DNA from: Podospora pseudocomata
Taxonomy: Eukaryota; Ascomycota; Sordariomycetes; Sordariales; Podosporaceae
Assembly (NCBI RefSeq): GCF_035222375.1
Contig: NC_085888.1
Location: 62,001-126,000, forward strand
Length of the DNA stretch: 64,000 nt
Direction of reading: 5' to 3'
In this document: piece after piece, positions 22,439 to 33,759 of the stretch
Position numbering within the stretch: the first letter of the stretch is position 1
How the letters are laid out: each line of letters starts with the position of its first letter
Notes under the pieces: generated by a model
What the model saw: the letters and a program-made list of their open reading frames with translations, nothing else
What the model was told of the DNA's origin: nothing
Databases searched by the model: none
Program-made: the position numbers and the translations under genes

Positions 22439-25319
22439 GTTGACATGTGCGGCGGAAAAAGGGTGGGGTTCGATGATGGGCAATCTGAACTCGGTTGTAT
22501 AGATATAGGCATCTCTTTAGTGTAGTGCAATTCGCCCTGATCGGTTCCCTGCACAGGCAATACTGCCTGCCCAAGAAAGATATATCGTTCAGGCTGTGAA
22601 CCCCATTGCCTCGGTAATAAGCGCTCGAGAAAAGGTTGCCCCACACAACCATACGGATCGATAGCGCATGCAGAATATCAGTAGTGTGGGGACGTCGGAG
22701 ACAACTTACTGTGCCTACACACCAGACCTTTCCAAGTCGAAAGAAGATTTCTCCTTGAGGTGTTGTTTGTCAACATCCAGCGTGTGCTGCTCTCTCGCAT
22801 CCTCTCAAACCACCATGTTCACTTACGAGGGCCTCTTCGGGGTTCTGCGGGTATGCATTTTTAGCGCGCTCGGCTCGGACTGGCAAAGAGCGCTATTCCT
22901 CGATACCCGTTGCGGCCCGCTCAGATTGCTCGCCGTTTTGATCTGCGCTAACTTTGCGCCACGCCGATGGGGTTCAAGGGTGGGAGGATTGACGTGATGC
23001 GTGAATGAAAATGCTGTACAGAAGCGATGGCAACCATGTTTCCCACAGCAGATCCGGTTTTCGACCAGATTGCTTTCTGCGCTCTGCATTGCGAGTCTTT
23101 CCACGCCCAATCGTGCCCTGTGGTTTAGCGAAAGTCAGATCACTTCCAAGCCACTTGCGTACGCCGAGGGGCCGGGAGGAATACCCTGACCCACGTTGCC
23201 TGCCACTGTGCCTCTGGAAAAGCTTCGCCAACCTGAGCTTCTGTTTTGAGCCTTTTTGACAGCCTCGCTGCGACGTGCCAGACTGGTCAAGACCATGGTA
23301 ACGCCAGTATAGGCTACCAGTGCGCGCTTTGGCGGGTTGAGACGGGTTTGATCCGCCTTTGTCAGCCATTTCGGCAGCATTGCTCGCCGACATTGGGATC
23401 ACGCGCCTCTGTCTGCAGATGGCAGCCAACCGCCAGCTTCGGAGCCCGATGGGAGGAGAGGCCAACGTCAAACGGTCCAGGTAAGCAAGTAAATATCGTG
23501 AGATGACGGCACACAGAACACGTCCGCATTCTGATGACCTTACAGTACTGGACAAAAAACGAGAAACGAATCAAGGTTTGATTCTCATCATTCGTGGTCT
23601 GACCAATGATCCACATAGCCATGAAATCCTCCGAAGGCGGGCGTTCCAAAGATGGAAGCAATGAACCAGGACCCTACTGCCCTCGGAGTAAGCACGCATC
23701 TCCAGATCCGTTTGTCGGCCAAAGCTTACACCGAGCGTTAAGGGCTCTGCCTCAACTCCAGAAGTTGTTCGAGCAGTCCTTTGCTGCACATCACTGTTGC
23801 TAGTAGCAAAATCACCAAGCAATTCCATGCAAGCTCATTCTGTATCCCACCCCCACACACACACCCCCCAAAGTGCTTCAGTCAGGACAGCTTGTCATGC
23901 CAGGAGCCAACGACAACTGAAAGCTGCCAGGGTAATGCAGTAGCGCGCCGCCTCCAAAGCATCCCTGCAAATGGCGTTGACGAGCTGTCGCCTCAGCTCC
24001 CTTCCCCCCACACCTTGATGGCTCTGTTCCTGTTCCCCTATCGCCAGCTCATTCGGACATTACTGAGGCACCAGTCGGAGTTTGTAACCGAACTCTACAA
24101 CTTTTAAGTCCTATCTCTGGTATCTGCACTGCTCTTTCCTGAGCTGGCAAGTCGAACGATGCTCGTTGAGCGTACTTACGCCCACCCCCACAGCCATTAA
24201 TCACCATCTGATGAACGGAATTGCAATTGCCACATGGGCAAGTGGGTTCACTTTTGTCCAAAGACACTGAGAACGGCAACTGCTACAATATCTCCGTAGC
24301 TATTGTCTCGACTTTCTGTTCGGTGATCTGTTACAACGGTTCATGATGGACAGGACGGAAGTTGCCGACGTCGCAACCCAGGACAGAAATCAAGCTTCCT
24401 CCCATCTTCTGTCATTCGTGCGCCACGAGCCGTATGGTACGTCATTCCCCGCGTCCAAGTCAAATAAACGATGCTCGGAGCCTCAGGAGACGCATGGAAA
24501 GTCTGCATCTCACACGATCCTGACACCATGCAACTTGGCCCGGCTTCTACCCGCGATCAATACGATAGGCAGGATTTCACCGAATATGGAGACAAGTTTG
24601 GTTCATCGACGGAAAAAGGAGGGTGACATGGCAGGTTCGGTAAGATGATATTTGCTAAGATGTTCGGTTAGGCTGTTGCAACCCCGAACGCCTACAGTGT
24701 TGTGTGGAACAGACCCGTAGGGAAGGTATGCTTAAAGCTTGAGCTGGTGATCGACACGTTAAGGAAACCTGGCAGAGGTGTATTCAGGGCTGGCGCTAAC
24801 CTCCGTGACCGGCGTTTTGTCATGCCCTCAAATCCATGGTTAATGGTTAGGGGATTAAGTGTAACCCAGCCCAACGTATGACCGTTTTTCCATCCATTCT
24901 GGCCACCAAGTGGTGTTGCGGCACTCCCCCTCCGACAATCTTAGCCCTTCGAGTACGTCCCTCCCTTGTAGATTCGTCCCTGTTTGTTTTCCCGCCACAC
25001 CTACCTGGATGAGGCAACGTGGGTTACACTGCACGATATGCACCTCTATCGTATCAGCAACATGGAGTGGCAGGGTGGAGCTTCAAACAACATGAATGTC
25101 CCATACATAAGTAGCAGCCTCCGGTACGCTGGAGACCTAGAACAAAAACCTGATATTTTGAGACGACGAGCAATCCAGTGTTTAGTCCGATCTCTTCAAT
25201 CAGACTGCCCAAATCCGACCCGACTTGGAATAGCTGTTTTTCCACTGCTCCTTGTGACCCTCACGCCAACCGGAACATCTCTGGACACAGATCGGCACCG
25301 AGGCCCGACAAGAGCAAGA
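22439..25319. other. Gene-poor intergenic stretch
   Basis: About 2.9 kb in which no supported gene was found. Many short overlapping open frames on both strands (for example 22974-23555 minus and 23781-24107 plus) contradict each other and lack domains. It should include the promoter of the Myb gene near its right end. No transposon ends or RNA genes were recognised. Confidence 0.45.
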
Positions 25320-26869
25320 ATGGAAGATGAGAACAGAACTCGTCAACGCGGCCGCAAACGATGGACCGAGGAAGAGGATAGCATCCTCTATGAAGAAGCT
25401 ATGAAACAATGCAAGTTATGCGTCCCGTCTGCGTGGCCTGTCTCATTGCCGTCTAACTGGGTTCCATCACAGCCACCACGGGAAATGTCAGAGATTGGCA
25501 CAGGATAGCCACCAAGCTGCCGGGGAGAACAAACAAGGATTGTCGCAAACGATGGGTCAACAAAGTCTGTGGAGGGTTGAAGAAGGGACTCTGGGACCCC
25601 GAAGAAGATCGTCGACTCCAATCAGCTGTAGAAAAGCATGGGTTAAGATGGCCACTCATCGCTGCTGAGGTGGGCTATCGGAGCCCTGACCGTATGTCCT
25701 GACATTGTTGATCCACCGACTACCTAGACGATTGCCGCGGTTGCTAACAGCAAAGTTCAAAAAAGAATGTGCAAAAAGGTGGCAATATGGGCTCGACCCA
25801 AGATTAAAGCATCGAGAGTGGACAACGGAAGAGGTGTGTAATCTCGTTTCTGTACTGCATGCTTTCCGCTAATCGCATGCCCCAGGACAAGCTGCTGCTT
25901 TCTCTTGTGCAAGAAAGAGGACGGGAGTGGAAGGCTATTCAGCACAGTCACTACCCATCGCGATCACGGATCGATCTCAAGAACCGCTACACAATTCTCA
26001 TGCGCAGACTAAACAACCCCAGCCATCAAGATGTCTTTCAGGATGAAGATGGCTCTGACACCAGCTCTGTCATATCAGCTGGCGACGCAAGTGATGATGG
26101 AACCGGCACAACAGCAGCCACAACGATCAGTACGCATAGCGGCTCATCATCACACAGGCTGCATTCAAGACAGGGCTCCAGAGTGTCTGCTGCGTCTGAT
26201 CAAGTAGTGGCGCAGTCCAACACACACTCGCAACATGTTGAAGTCAGCTTGGGGACGGGACATCCGCATGTGGAGCAGCTTGAAGCAGACTTCAACGCGT
26301 CGGACTGGCTTGACTCCTCAGCCTTCTCCCTCATACCCACCACCACAGCTCAGCACGCAGGAAGCGTTGATCCATTATCGCTGACGTCGTTTTTGGATCA
26401 TCACAGTTCAGGGCTGCATCACGATACAGCTATGATGTCTTCAACCTGGGAAGATCCGTTTTCAGCGTCTGCTGCCCCGCAAGCTTACCACTTGTCTGGG
26501 TTTCATCTTTCCACAAGCACCTATCCTCAAACGGCCGGCTTAACGACGACCACAACCACCGCTGATGACCATGATGTAGGGAAGGGGGATGTAGAGATGG
26601 AGGGAATGGTTGCTTTTGACCCGACCCTCCTTCTCGCTGATACCACGGGCACGGACAGCTATAGTACAGAGCCTATCCAATCCACCGCGGGACCAGAGCA
26701 GGTCCCGCGATCGGAACAGAATGTGGGAGGAGAGTTGGGGTCCGGTGACGATGAAGATGTGAGCAAAGTGGTCATTGCAGTCGAAGGATGTGATAAAGAT
26801 ACATTGGACTATCTGCTCAATGTCACCAGACCAATCAAGGGACGTGTGAAAATGGAGATTACTATGTGA
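25320..26869 (+). CDS. Myb/SANT-repeat transcription regulator
   Basis: Probable nuclear DNA-binding protein. Exons 25320-25410, 25473-25691, 25751-25833 and 25886-26869 join in phase to 458 residues. Three tandem Myb repeats occupy about residues 13-160: RKRWTEEEDSILYEEA to TNKDCRKRW, then GLWDPEEDRRLQSAVEKHG to CAKRW, then EWTTEEDKLLLSLVQERG to RIDLKNRY. The rest is acidic, Ser/Thr/His-rich and probably an activation or interaction region. The first intron begins with GCAAGT, a GC-AG intron; without it the first repeat would be broken. The family is firm; target genes are unknown. Confidence 0.87.
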
Positions 26870-27380
26870 GTAAGGGCGGTTTAATATGTCGGTACAAAGG
26901 TAATCCTCTTTGTATGTATATAACTTGCAACTTGGGTTGGCATGGCGAAGGTGTTGAGGCGAACTTTTGGGACATGAAAAATCATATCACAAACTGCTTT
27001 CCTACTAAGGGTTTCCCATGACGGCCGTAGTATTTCATTGATATCCACAGTCTCGGGAAAACTTAAATTTATTGAGCTTGTGTTAGGGGCACTGTCTTAG
27101 TACTTAGAGATCAAGAACTATAATATCAGGTGGGTAGGTGAAACAATTAATCTTATTGTATAATATACATCAACAACAGCCTGGGCTGCTCCGTTTTATC
27201 CAGGGGTTTCTTTGGCGATCTCGAGTGTAGCTTAGTAACGCCGCTCTCATTACCACTGTCAATGTATTTTCCCTTGCTAGCAATCTTGTTGCTAAATATA
27301 TTCGCTTCTCCGTAGTCTTCTGTGGAGCTAAACTGAGTCAATATTCAAAAAGTTCAAGCTGTGAACCCTCTCCGATTTCC

Positions 27381-27406
27381 ATAGAGGTACCTATAGAGGT
27401 ACCTAT
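27381..27406. repeat. 12-base tandem repeat
   Basis: ATAGAGGTACCT occurs twice in tandem, followed by AT. Each unit spans the palindrome core AGGTACCT, so the block carries the TACCT/AGGTA motif that recurs between genes in this window. Confidence 0.8.
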
Positions 27407-28280
27407 GCCCCCTAATGTAGGTGTCTGATAATATTGAGGGTTTAAAAGATAATTCCAAAAGTTCAAAAACATGGACGCTGAGAACGAGTCAAATCAAAAC
27501 TCCAAGAGCCTTGCAAGGGGAATTGCAACGGCGCTCTGGTGAAGGAAGTGTCTGAATGTTTGGGGGTGAGAAATATAGCCCTTTGCCGAGAGTGTCGAAG
27601 GGTGTAACCAGGTAGGTACTACACCACATCGGACCTTGGCATGCTCTTTTCAACATGAAATGTCGAGGTAGCGATACAGTGAGTGGTTTCAAGCTCCAGG
27701 TCCTTTGGGTCAAGGTTCTTAAGGGCCAGTGTATACCTAGATTATTTGTGACCGAGGACAGCTTTCCTACTTAGGTAGGTAGTTGACACTAGTGAAGACC
27801 AGGGCCTTCACCCGGACTCAATATTCACGAGGCAGACACATATTCCTTCTCACATACATACTGAGGCCTGTACCAGCTGACCGAAATGATGGACCAATCA
27901 CCCAAATATCGAGCAGGACATTGGTGTCAACCTTCAATTCTGCCATGACATGGAATGTACGCCAAGTCTGATCACCATTAAACCGCAACGCTTGCCATCC
28001 AGCACTTTGGGTAACTCGCATTTGTCTTCTCCATTCGGTATAGTGAATCGCTTGAAATGATTGGAGAACGTGCTACTCCTGCAGACCACAGCAAACATAT
28101 GGTTCGTTTTACAAGACTTGCCCCGCCCCCCATCAGTTGTCATAGATTGATCTCCATATGCCTTGTCTCCCCTGTGACATGCTTTCCAGTCATCTGGATG
28201 TAAAGGTTCACTCTGAAAAAGCAAATGCACCCTGAGTGCCTCAAACATAGAAGTTTCCGCAAATACCTTAAGGCTTACCG

Positions 28281-28586
28281 TCAACCGAATGCACCCCTCA
28301 CGTAAAAGTTCCCCATTGATTGGTATCCTGCCTCACATTTACAAAGCTGCCATACTTCTGGCCCAAAACTGTAACAGATTGCAGCGCAATTAAAATTCAA
28401 TATGCTAGCCGCAGCTTGACACTCGACACTGTATCCGGGCTTGGCCTGGATGCTCGCTTGGAGATGGAGCATGTTCGAGGAGTCGAATCCTGCCGGGTAG
28501 CACGGGAAGAGTGCCATGCACTTACCCAATGGAAAATAAATTAAAAGATGCAACATGGAGCTCCTCCGCCAATACTCGGAGAACAA
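28281..28586 (-). CDS. Possible small cysteine-rich protein (weak)
   Basis: Open frame of 101 codons with clustered Cys: VECQAAASILNFNCAAICYS and LCKCEAGYQ. A canonical-looking GTAAGT...CAG segment lies inside it (about 36 bases, shorter than the other introns here), so the true structure may differ. No convincing signal peptide is seen. An adjacent minus-strand frame at 27934-28284 is also Cys-containing (KSCKTNHMFAVVCRSS, EDKCELPKVLDGKRCG). It could be a fragment of a small secreted protein gene, or chance. Low confidence. Confidence 0.2.
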   Translation of the reverse strand: MFSEYWRRSSMLHLLIYFPLGKCMALFPCYPAGFDSSNMLHLQASIQAKPGYSVECQAAASILNFNCAAICYSFGPEVWQLCKCEAGYQSMGNFYVRGAFG

Positions 28587-29824
28587 AACTTTCCACGCTC
28601 TTGGGCATCTCCCACCGTGACCAACAAATGCTCAACCAAATGCACTTGGTCACCTTACCTATCCTCCTATTTGGCACTCAACTCGTGATTGTCGTTCACC
28701 GAACTTGGGGGCGAACTTTGTCCAATAGGATAAACTGATGGCATTTATCCGTTCAGCATCATGACTGCCGGCGGCCAACACCGAGCAACATGTGAACTCA
28801 AAATCCTCACCACCAACAGGCGGAAGCTAGATCAAAACAGGGGTTGGTATGCTCATATCTCTCGATAGCAACGAGTCCGGTGCGATCCCGCAACGACGGA
28901 CGCGCTGACGGACCATGATGGCAAGGCTTGGCGTTATGAGTCCGAGGGCCCGGCTCTGTCAGCTCCGAGGGCCAGCCGGACGTGGGGCCGTGTGGTGCGG
29001 GGGAAGATCCTTTCCGCCTTTGTGTGTTCCCCCCCGTGTCCCATTGGCTGGGGTAAAGCGCTCCGTTGCTTAAATCTAGCCACCCTTCTTGGCGTCGCGG
29101 GCAAGAGATTCGTTCAGAGCTTGACCTTTTCTTGTCACGGCATCACTGGTCTGCTCGGAGCATTATTCTGGAATCCAGTACCGGAACTAACAGGTTGACA
29201 GCACGTAAGAGGCGCAAAAGGCGCTCACAAGACTGGTTTTGATGCATCAGGCATTGGCTCCTCACGGCCACGGACCGATTACAAGACGGGACAAAAGGCT
29301 TGTTGACAGTGGGCGTGCAGCTCTATTTGCCGACACCAGTTCCAAGTGAGGGACGCTAGCGGGAAGACGAGCTTTCAGAGCCGGCTTGGTGGTGAGAATC
29401 CTGTCTGTGCCGTCGCATTTACCCGGCGGAGGCGGCTCGATGTCCCACTCTAATCACATCTGCTTGCTCTGCAAAGGTTTTGTCAGCCAGGCCATAAAGC
29501 GCAAGAAGGAAAAGAGGAAGGTTGCGTCCCCGCGTTTGCCAAGCTTCGGTACCTCTTGCCACGAATCAGGGACCCCCTGGCTGACTTTAACGATTGTTTG
29601 CTGTACAGTGAATTGCATTCAACAAGAACTTTGCTCCGTGCTCGCATTTCCATCAGGGTGTCGCATCCATCCATCCCACGCGGTTCCACTCTTGACTTCC
29701 CATCTTGTATGGAGGGTCCCACTCTACCCCGAGGGAGGGAAGAGATTGTGGACTTGGGTATTCACTCTTTGACAGGACGACCCACCACCTACGGCAAGTC
29801 AAGGAGCAAAGACGGGATATCAGG

Positions 29825-29852
29825 CCCTCAGTTGTCCCTCAGTTGTCCCTCA
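29825..29852. repeat. 11-base tandem repeat
   Basis: CCCTCAGTTGT occurs twice in tandem followed by a partial third copy (CCCTCA). It lies in non-coding sequence. Confidence 0.8.
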
Positions 29853-30327
29853 CTAATACCCAACACTATGTACGCGGCGCAGGTGGTTGGCGAATGGGGA
29901 CGACATGGAAACGCCGTTCCATTGGACTGGATCCATCAGGTATGGAGTGATCACCATTGCCCCATGGGGCGGCAAGACCCCATGTTTGCATCTCCACCAC
30001 CTTAATTCACAAGTTCCGCCCAACCATCAGAGCAGGCATCGACAGCCGATTATCCCCGCTCACTCCGCATGTCCCAGATCACAAGAACAGGGCAATAGCT
30101 CCTGGAAGATGGCAGGCAAAATGCAGATTCCATGGCGGACAGGGCTGGACGAGACTACATCGAGGAGAATATTGTGACTTGGCCCGAGGTAAGGGGGCAG
30201 GCAGGTAGCAATATCGAGATGGGACGCGGGAACCAGAATCAATGGAAAGGAAGTGAGCGAACCGCCTTTCCGTTCCTGGGAATAGATTTTCCTCTGTACC
30301 TACTCTCACGTACCGTCGTTTATTGGA

Positions 30328-30340
30328 CGGGGTTACCCCG
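30328..30340. promoter_or_regulatory. Inverted CGG-N7-CCG element upstream of sugar transporter
   Basis: CGGGGTTACCCCG forms an inverted pair of CGG triplets with seven bases between them, the general shape of a site for a dimeric Zn2Cys6 regulator. It lies about 280 bases before the transporter ATG. Binding is inferred only from the pattern. Confidence 0.25.
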
Positions 30341-30623
30341 AGAGTTGAGTGGCCCATGGCCATCCCGGGGTCATGGATACACCCTCTGCAGGCTATATTG
30401 AATTCATACCATGTGCTTGGGGATGATCCGCGAGAGCGGTTGGATTAAAATGGCGCGCTGTCCTGTTCCTCTCCTGCCGTCCCCGTCCCTCTTCTCTCCT
30501 CACCCTCCCCCCTACCTTCATCTTCACACAAGGGTGTGGCCTGCCCCCAGTCGATTTTACTGCGACTAAGAACCTCCTGTCTGTATTCTTGCTTCCACGA
30601 CATCAGAAACCAAGACAGAAACC

Positions 30624-32528
30624 ATGGCTGGCGACGGTGCTGGCGTGACCGGCAAGTCGGATCCCATCATCACCCGGCTTGCCAACGAGGACAAGAAATG
30701 GTTCTACCAGAAGCCCAACCTGCTTTACCTTTACCTGATGCTCTTTCCCACTTGCATGGGTATTGAGTTGACGTCTGGTTTCGACTCGCAGATGATCAAC
30801 GCTCTGCAGATCGTCCCCTTCTGGAAACTTTGTGAGTGGTTCCCAGCTGAATGAGATCTTGGGGTTCAAGCATTAATGTTTTGTTTGCAATACAGACTTC
30901 AACGATCCTCAAGGTGCTCTCAAGGGGATTATTGCCGCTGCCTACTCTCTCGGTGCTATTCTCTCTCTTCCGTTCATTCCCATGATCAATGACAGGTTCG
31001 GCCGTCGCTGGTCCATCTTTGGCGGCTCTGTCGTCATGGTTATCGGTGCTCTCGTTCAGGGTTTCTCCGTCCACGGTAAGCATGTCTCCGCCAGACCCAT
31101 CAATAACATTCAAGCTGACACAAAGTACAACAGTCGGCATGTACATCGTCGCCCGTATGATTCTCGGTTTCGGTATTCCCACCTGCATTGTCTCTGGCTC
31201 GTCTTTGATCGGAGAGTTGGCCTATCCCAAGGAGCGTCCTGTCATGACCTCGCTCTTCAACGTCGCCTACTTTGTCGGTCAGATTATTGCTGCTGCCATC
31301 TGCTTCGGTACCAACAACATCCAGAGCGACTGGGCCTGGAGAATCCCATCGCTTTTGCAGATTTGCCCTTCTCTTTTGCAAATCACCTTTGTCTTGTATG
31401 TTCCGTCTTCCTGGGCCTTCTTCCGGTTTGCTAACGTGGTCTTGAACACAGCTTCCTTCCCGAGTCGCCTCGCTGGCTCATCACAAAGGATCGTGGTGAT
31501 GAGGCTCTTGCGATCTTGGAGAAGTACCATGGCGAATCTGATCGCGGCGCCGAGTTCGTTGCGGCCGAGTTCGCTCAGATGCAGACAACCATCAAGCTCG
31601 AGTTGGAGGCGGCCAAGAAGTCATGGCTGGACTTGTTCAAGACGGCCGGTATGCGCCGTCGTGTTCTGATCACTACCATGCTGGGTCTCTTCACACAATG
31701 GTCCGGCAACACCTTGATTTCGTAAGTGGCTCGCCGACACCTTAACTTCCTCTCGGTACCCGGGCACTAACCAATCCCAAGATACTACCTTGGTGATCTT
31801 CTCAAGATGATTGGTTTCACCGACACAACCTATGTCCAGAAGATCAACGTCTCGATTGCCTGCTGGTCTCTTGTCTGCGGCGCCACCGTTTCTCTCCTCG
31901 TCACCAAGATTCGTCGTCGCGTCATGTACCTCGCTTGCACCATCTCTCTGCTTCTCTGCTACATTTCCTGGACCATCTCCATGGAGCGCGCCCAGACTGC
32001 CGCTCAAGCTGGCACGCCCAACAACGCGGCCAACATTGCGACCCTCTTCTTCATCTACGCCTACTCTCCCTGCTACAACATGGGTTACAACGCTCTCACC
32101 TACACCTACATGGTCGAGGTGTGGCCCTATGCTGAGCGCTCTTCCGGTATCGCCTTCTTCCAGCTCTTCGGCCGTCTTGCCGGTTTCTTCACCACCTTTG
32201 TCAACCCCATTGGTCTCAACTCGGTGGGCTGGAGATATCTCATTTCCTACTGCTGCTGGCTCGCCTACGAGGTCGTGTTTGTTTACTTCTTCTTCCCCGA
32301 GACATTCGGTCGCACTCTGGAGGAGTTGGCCTTCTGTAAGTCAAAAGTCCATCCGCAAATTATGGGCATCATCTGGACAGGGCTAACAACGAGGCAGTGT
32401 TTGAGGACAAGCATCTTGCCGACCAGGCCAACGCCGCTGTCGAAAAGGTTCTCAACGAGAAGAACGCGGACGCAATTTCCCTTGGTGGAGAGAAGGGTCG
32501 CTCCGAGGTCCGGGAGAATGTTGCTTGA
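30624..32528 (+). CDS. MFS sugar transporter (lactose/cellodextrin permease-like)
   Basis: Proton-coupled plasma-membrane sugar importer of the MFS sugar-porter family. Six exons (30624-30831, 30896-31075, 31134-31395, 31452-31721, 31782-32335, 32398-32528) join in phase to 534 residues, a normal length for twelve membrane spans. Family signatures are seen in order: NDRFGRRWSIFGGS between spans 2 and 3, FLPESPRWLITKDRGDEAL before the central loop, VEVWPYAERSSGIAFFQ for span 10, and FFPETFGRTLEEL after span 12. The overall pattern is closest to fungal lactose/cellodextrin permeases, though substrate cannot be read from sequence. An inverted CGG element lies upstream. Confidence 0.93.
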
Positions 32529-33035
32529 GATGGTCACAGCATTGCGGCCGGCGTGATCTAGCCAAAGATACCACGGATTGGCTGGAGGGAAGGAGTTTGC
32601 TCGGGAACGCACATGCTCGATGGAGCGGGAGCAGGGTGTACCACAGTAGATGCATTTATCTTTAGTTACATTAGCACTAATCGCCTATAAAGGATGAATG
32701 ACATTTGGTGTTTCTGACGCCAGCCCTTCTCTTGGCCATGTTAACGTGTTGATATTTGCCGCTCTGGAACAAGCTAGCCTCGCCTTGTTGGGAAACAAGG
32801 TCTGAGATTTGTCCGCTCGAAATATGCCAAGTTAAACATGCAAAGAGGTGGTGAATCTTCCATGTGGCAAATTGTCCGGGATGATACCCCCCAAATTGAA
32901 ATGTATAGTGGCCAAGGACGTTGTGGATCTGTTCCCCGCGTTCGCTTCGACGTGAACTTCGAATACATAAACCAGATGAGGTAGATGTTGCTATCACTCC
33001 TGGCGGGTTCGTCAAGCAGACATACCTTTTTTGCA
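32529..33035. other. Intergenic, no gene recognised
   Basis: About 500 bases between the transporter stop and the next ATG on the same strand. It holds the transporter 3' end and the promoter of the secreted protein gene. Nothing else is seen. Confidence 0.45.
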
Positions 33036-33630
33036 ATGAAGTTCTCTCACATTGTCGCCGTTCTATCTGCCCCGTTGGCGGTAGCTGCGCTTCCGGCTGC
33101 TGCCGAGCAGGACGTTTCCAGCACTTTGCTGGAAGCCCGCCAAAACCGTCGGCCTACTCCATGCGTGAGAAAGACTGATCCTGCCCCTACTCAAGAGGAG
33201 ACAGATGCTCGGTTCGCCGAGTTCGTCGAGGTGTTTGTCGGCTCCAGAAAGAACATCAGCCGTGCCTTTGAGTTCATCGTCGACGACTATATTGTACGTT
33301 TCCTGGACATGCACCGCGGTATGCGTGCTAAGACGTGATCTCTAGAACCACAACCCAATGGCTCAGAATGGACATGCATCGGCCTGGAGCATCCTCGGAA
33401 ACATGTGGGGCGGCATTCAACATCGCTACATCCGAAGCACCATCCGCGGCAACATGTCGTGGGTAAACTATTCGGCTCCTGGCTTTGGCACCATTGTCGA
33501 CCGGTTCCGGTGGGAGGGAGGATGCATTGTCGAGCATGTAAGTGTTCAAGACGCCATGAGAGGCTTGGGTCGAACAGAAGCTAACCCGACGCAGTGGGAC
33601 CAAGGAGAGCGCTATCCCGCGAGGAAGTAA
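33036..33630 (+). CDS. Secreted SnoaL/NTF2-like protein
   Basis: Three exons (33036-33293, 33346-33537, 33595-33630) join in phase to 161 residues. The N-terminus MKFSHIVAVLSAPLAVAALP is a clear signal peptide. The mature part has RFAEFVEVFVGSRKNISRAF, then EFIVDDYI/NHNPMAQNG, which resembles the YIQHNP signature of SnoaL-type cone-shaped alpha+beta proteins. The final exon codes for only eleven residues (WDQGERYPARK). SnoaL relatives include cyclases and isomerases, but most fungal secreted ones have no known role. The nearby HSL-type esterase is on the other strand and convergent. Confidence 0.8.
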
Positions 33631-33759
33631 GGGACACTAACATAGGGTGTGCCGTAAGGATGTCTTGCTGTATATAAAAGAACGAGTACGTGAGAGAGAA
33701 ATAGTGCTTGTATCCGCTTCCGGTCTATTACTACATTGTGAAAGTGTAGAATAGGTACC

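Larger units (their letters stand above)
26870..30623. other. Large gene-poor interval with minor repeats
   Basis: About 3.75 kb without a supported gene. The left half is A+T-richer than its surroundings. Two short tandem repeats are seen: a 12-base unit twice at 27381-27406 (ATAGAGGTACCT) and an 11-base unit at 29825-29852 (CCCTCAGTTGT). Two neighbouring Cys-rich open frames on the minus strand (28281-28586 and 27934-28284) are noted separately. The promoter of the sugar transporter lies at the right end. No transposon ends were recognised. Confidence 0.5.

Noticed and set aside
28440-28510. tRNA-like B-box (GAGTCGAATCC) near 28478
   Set aside because: No matching acceptor or anticodon stems could be drawn around it, so it is not called as a tRNA.
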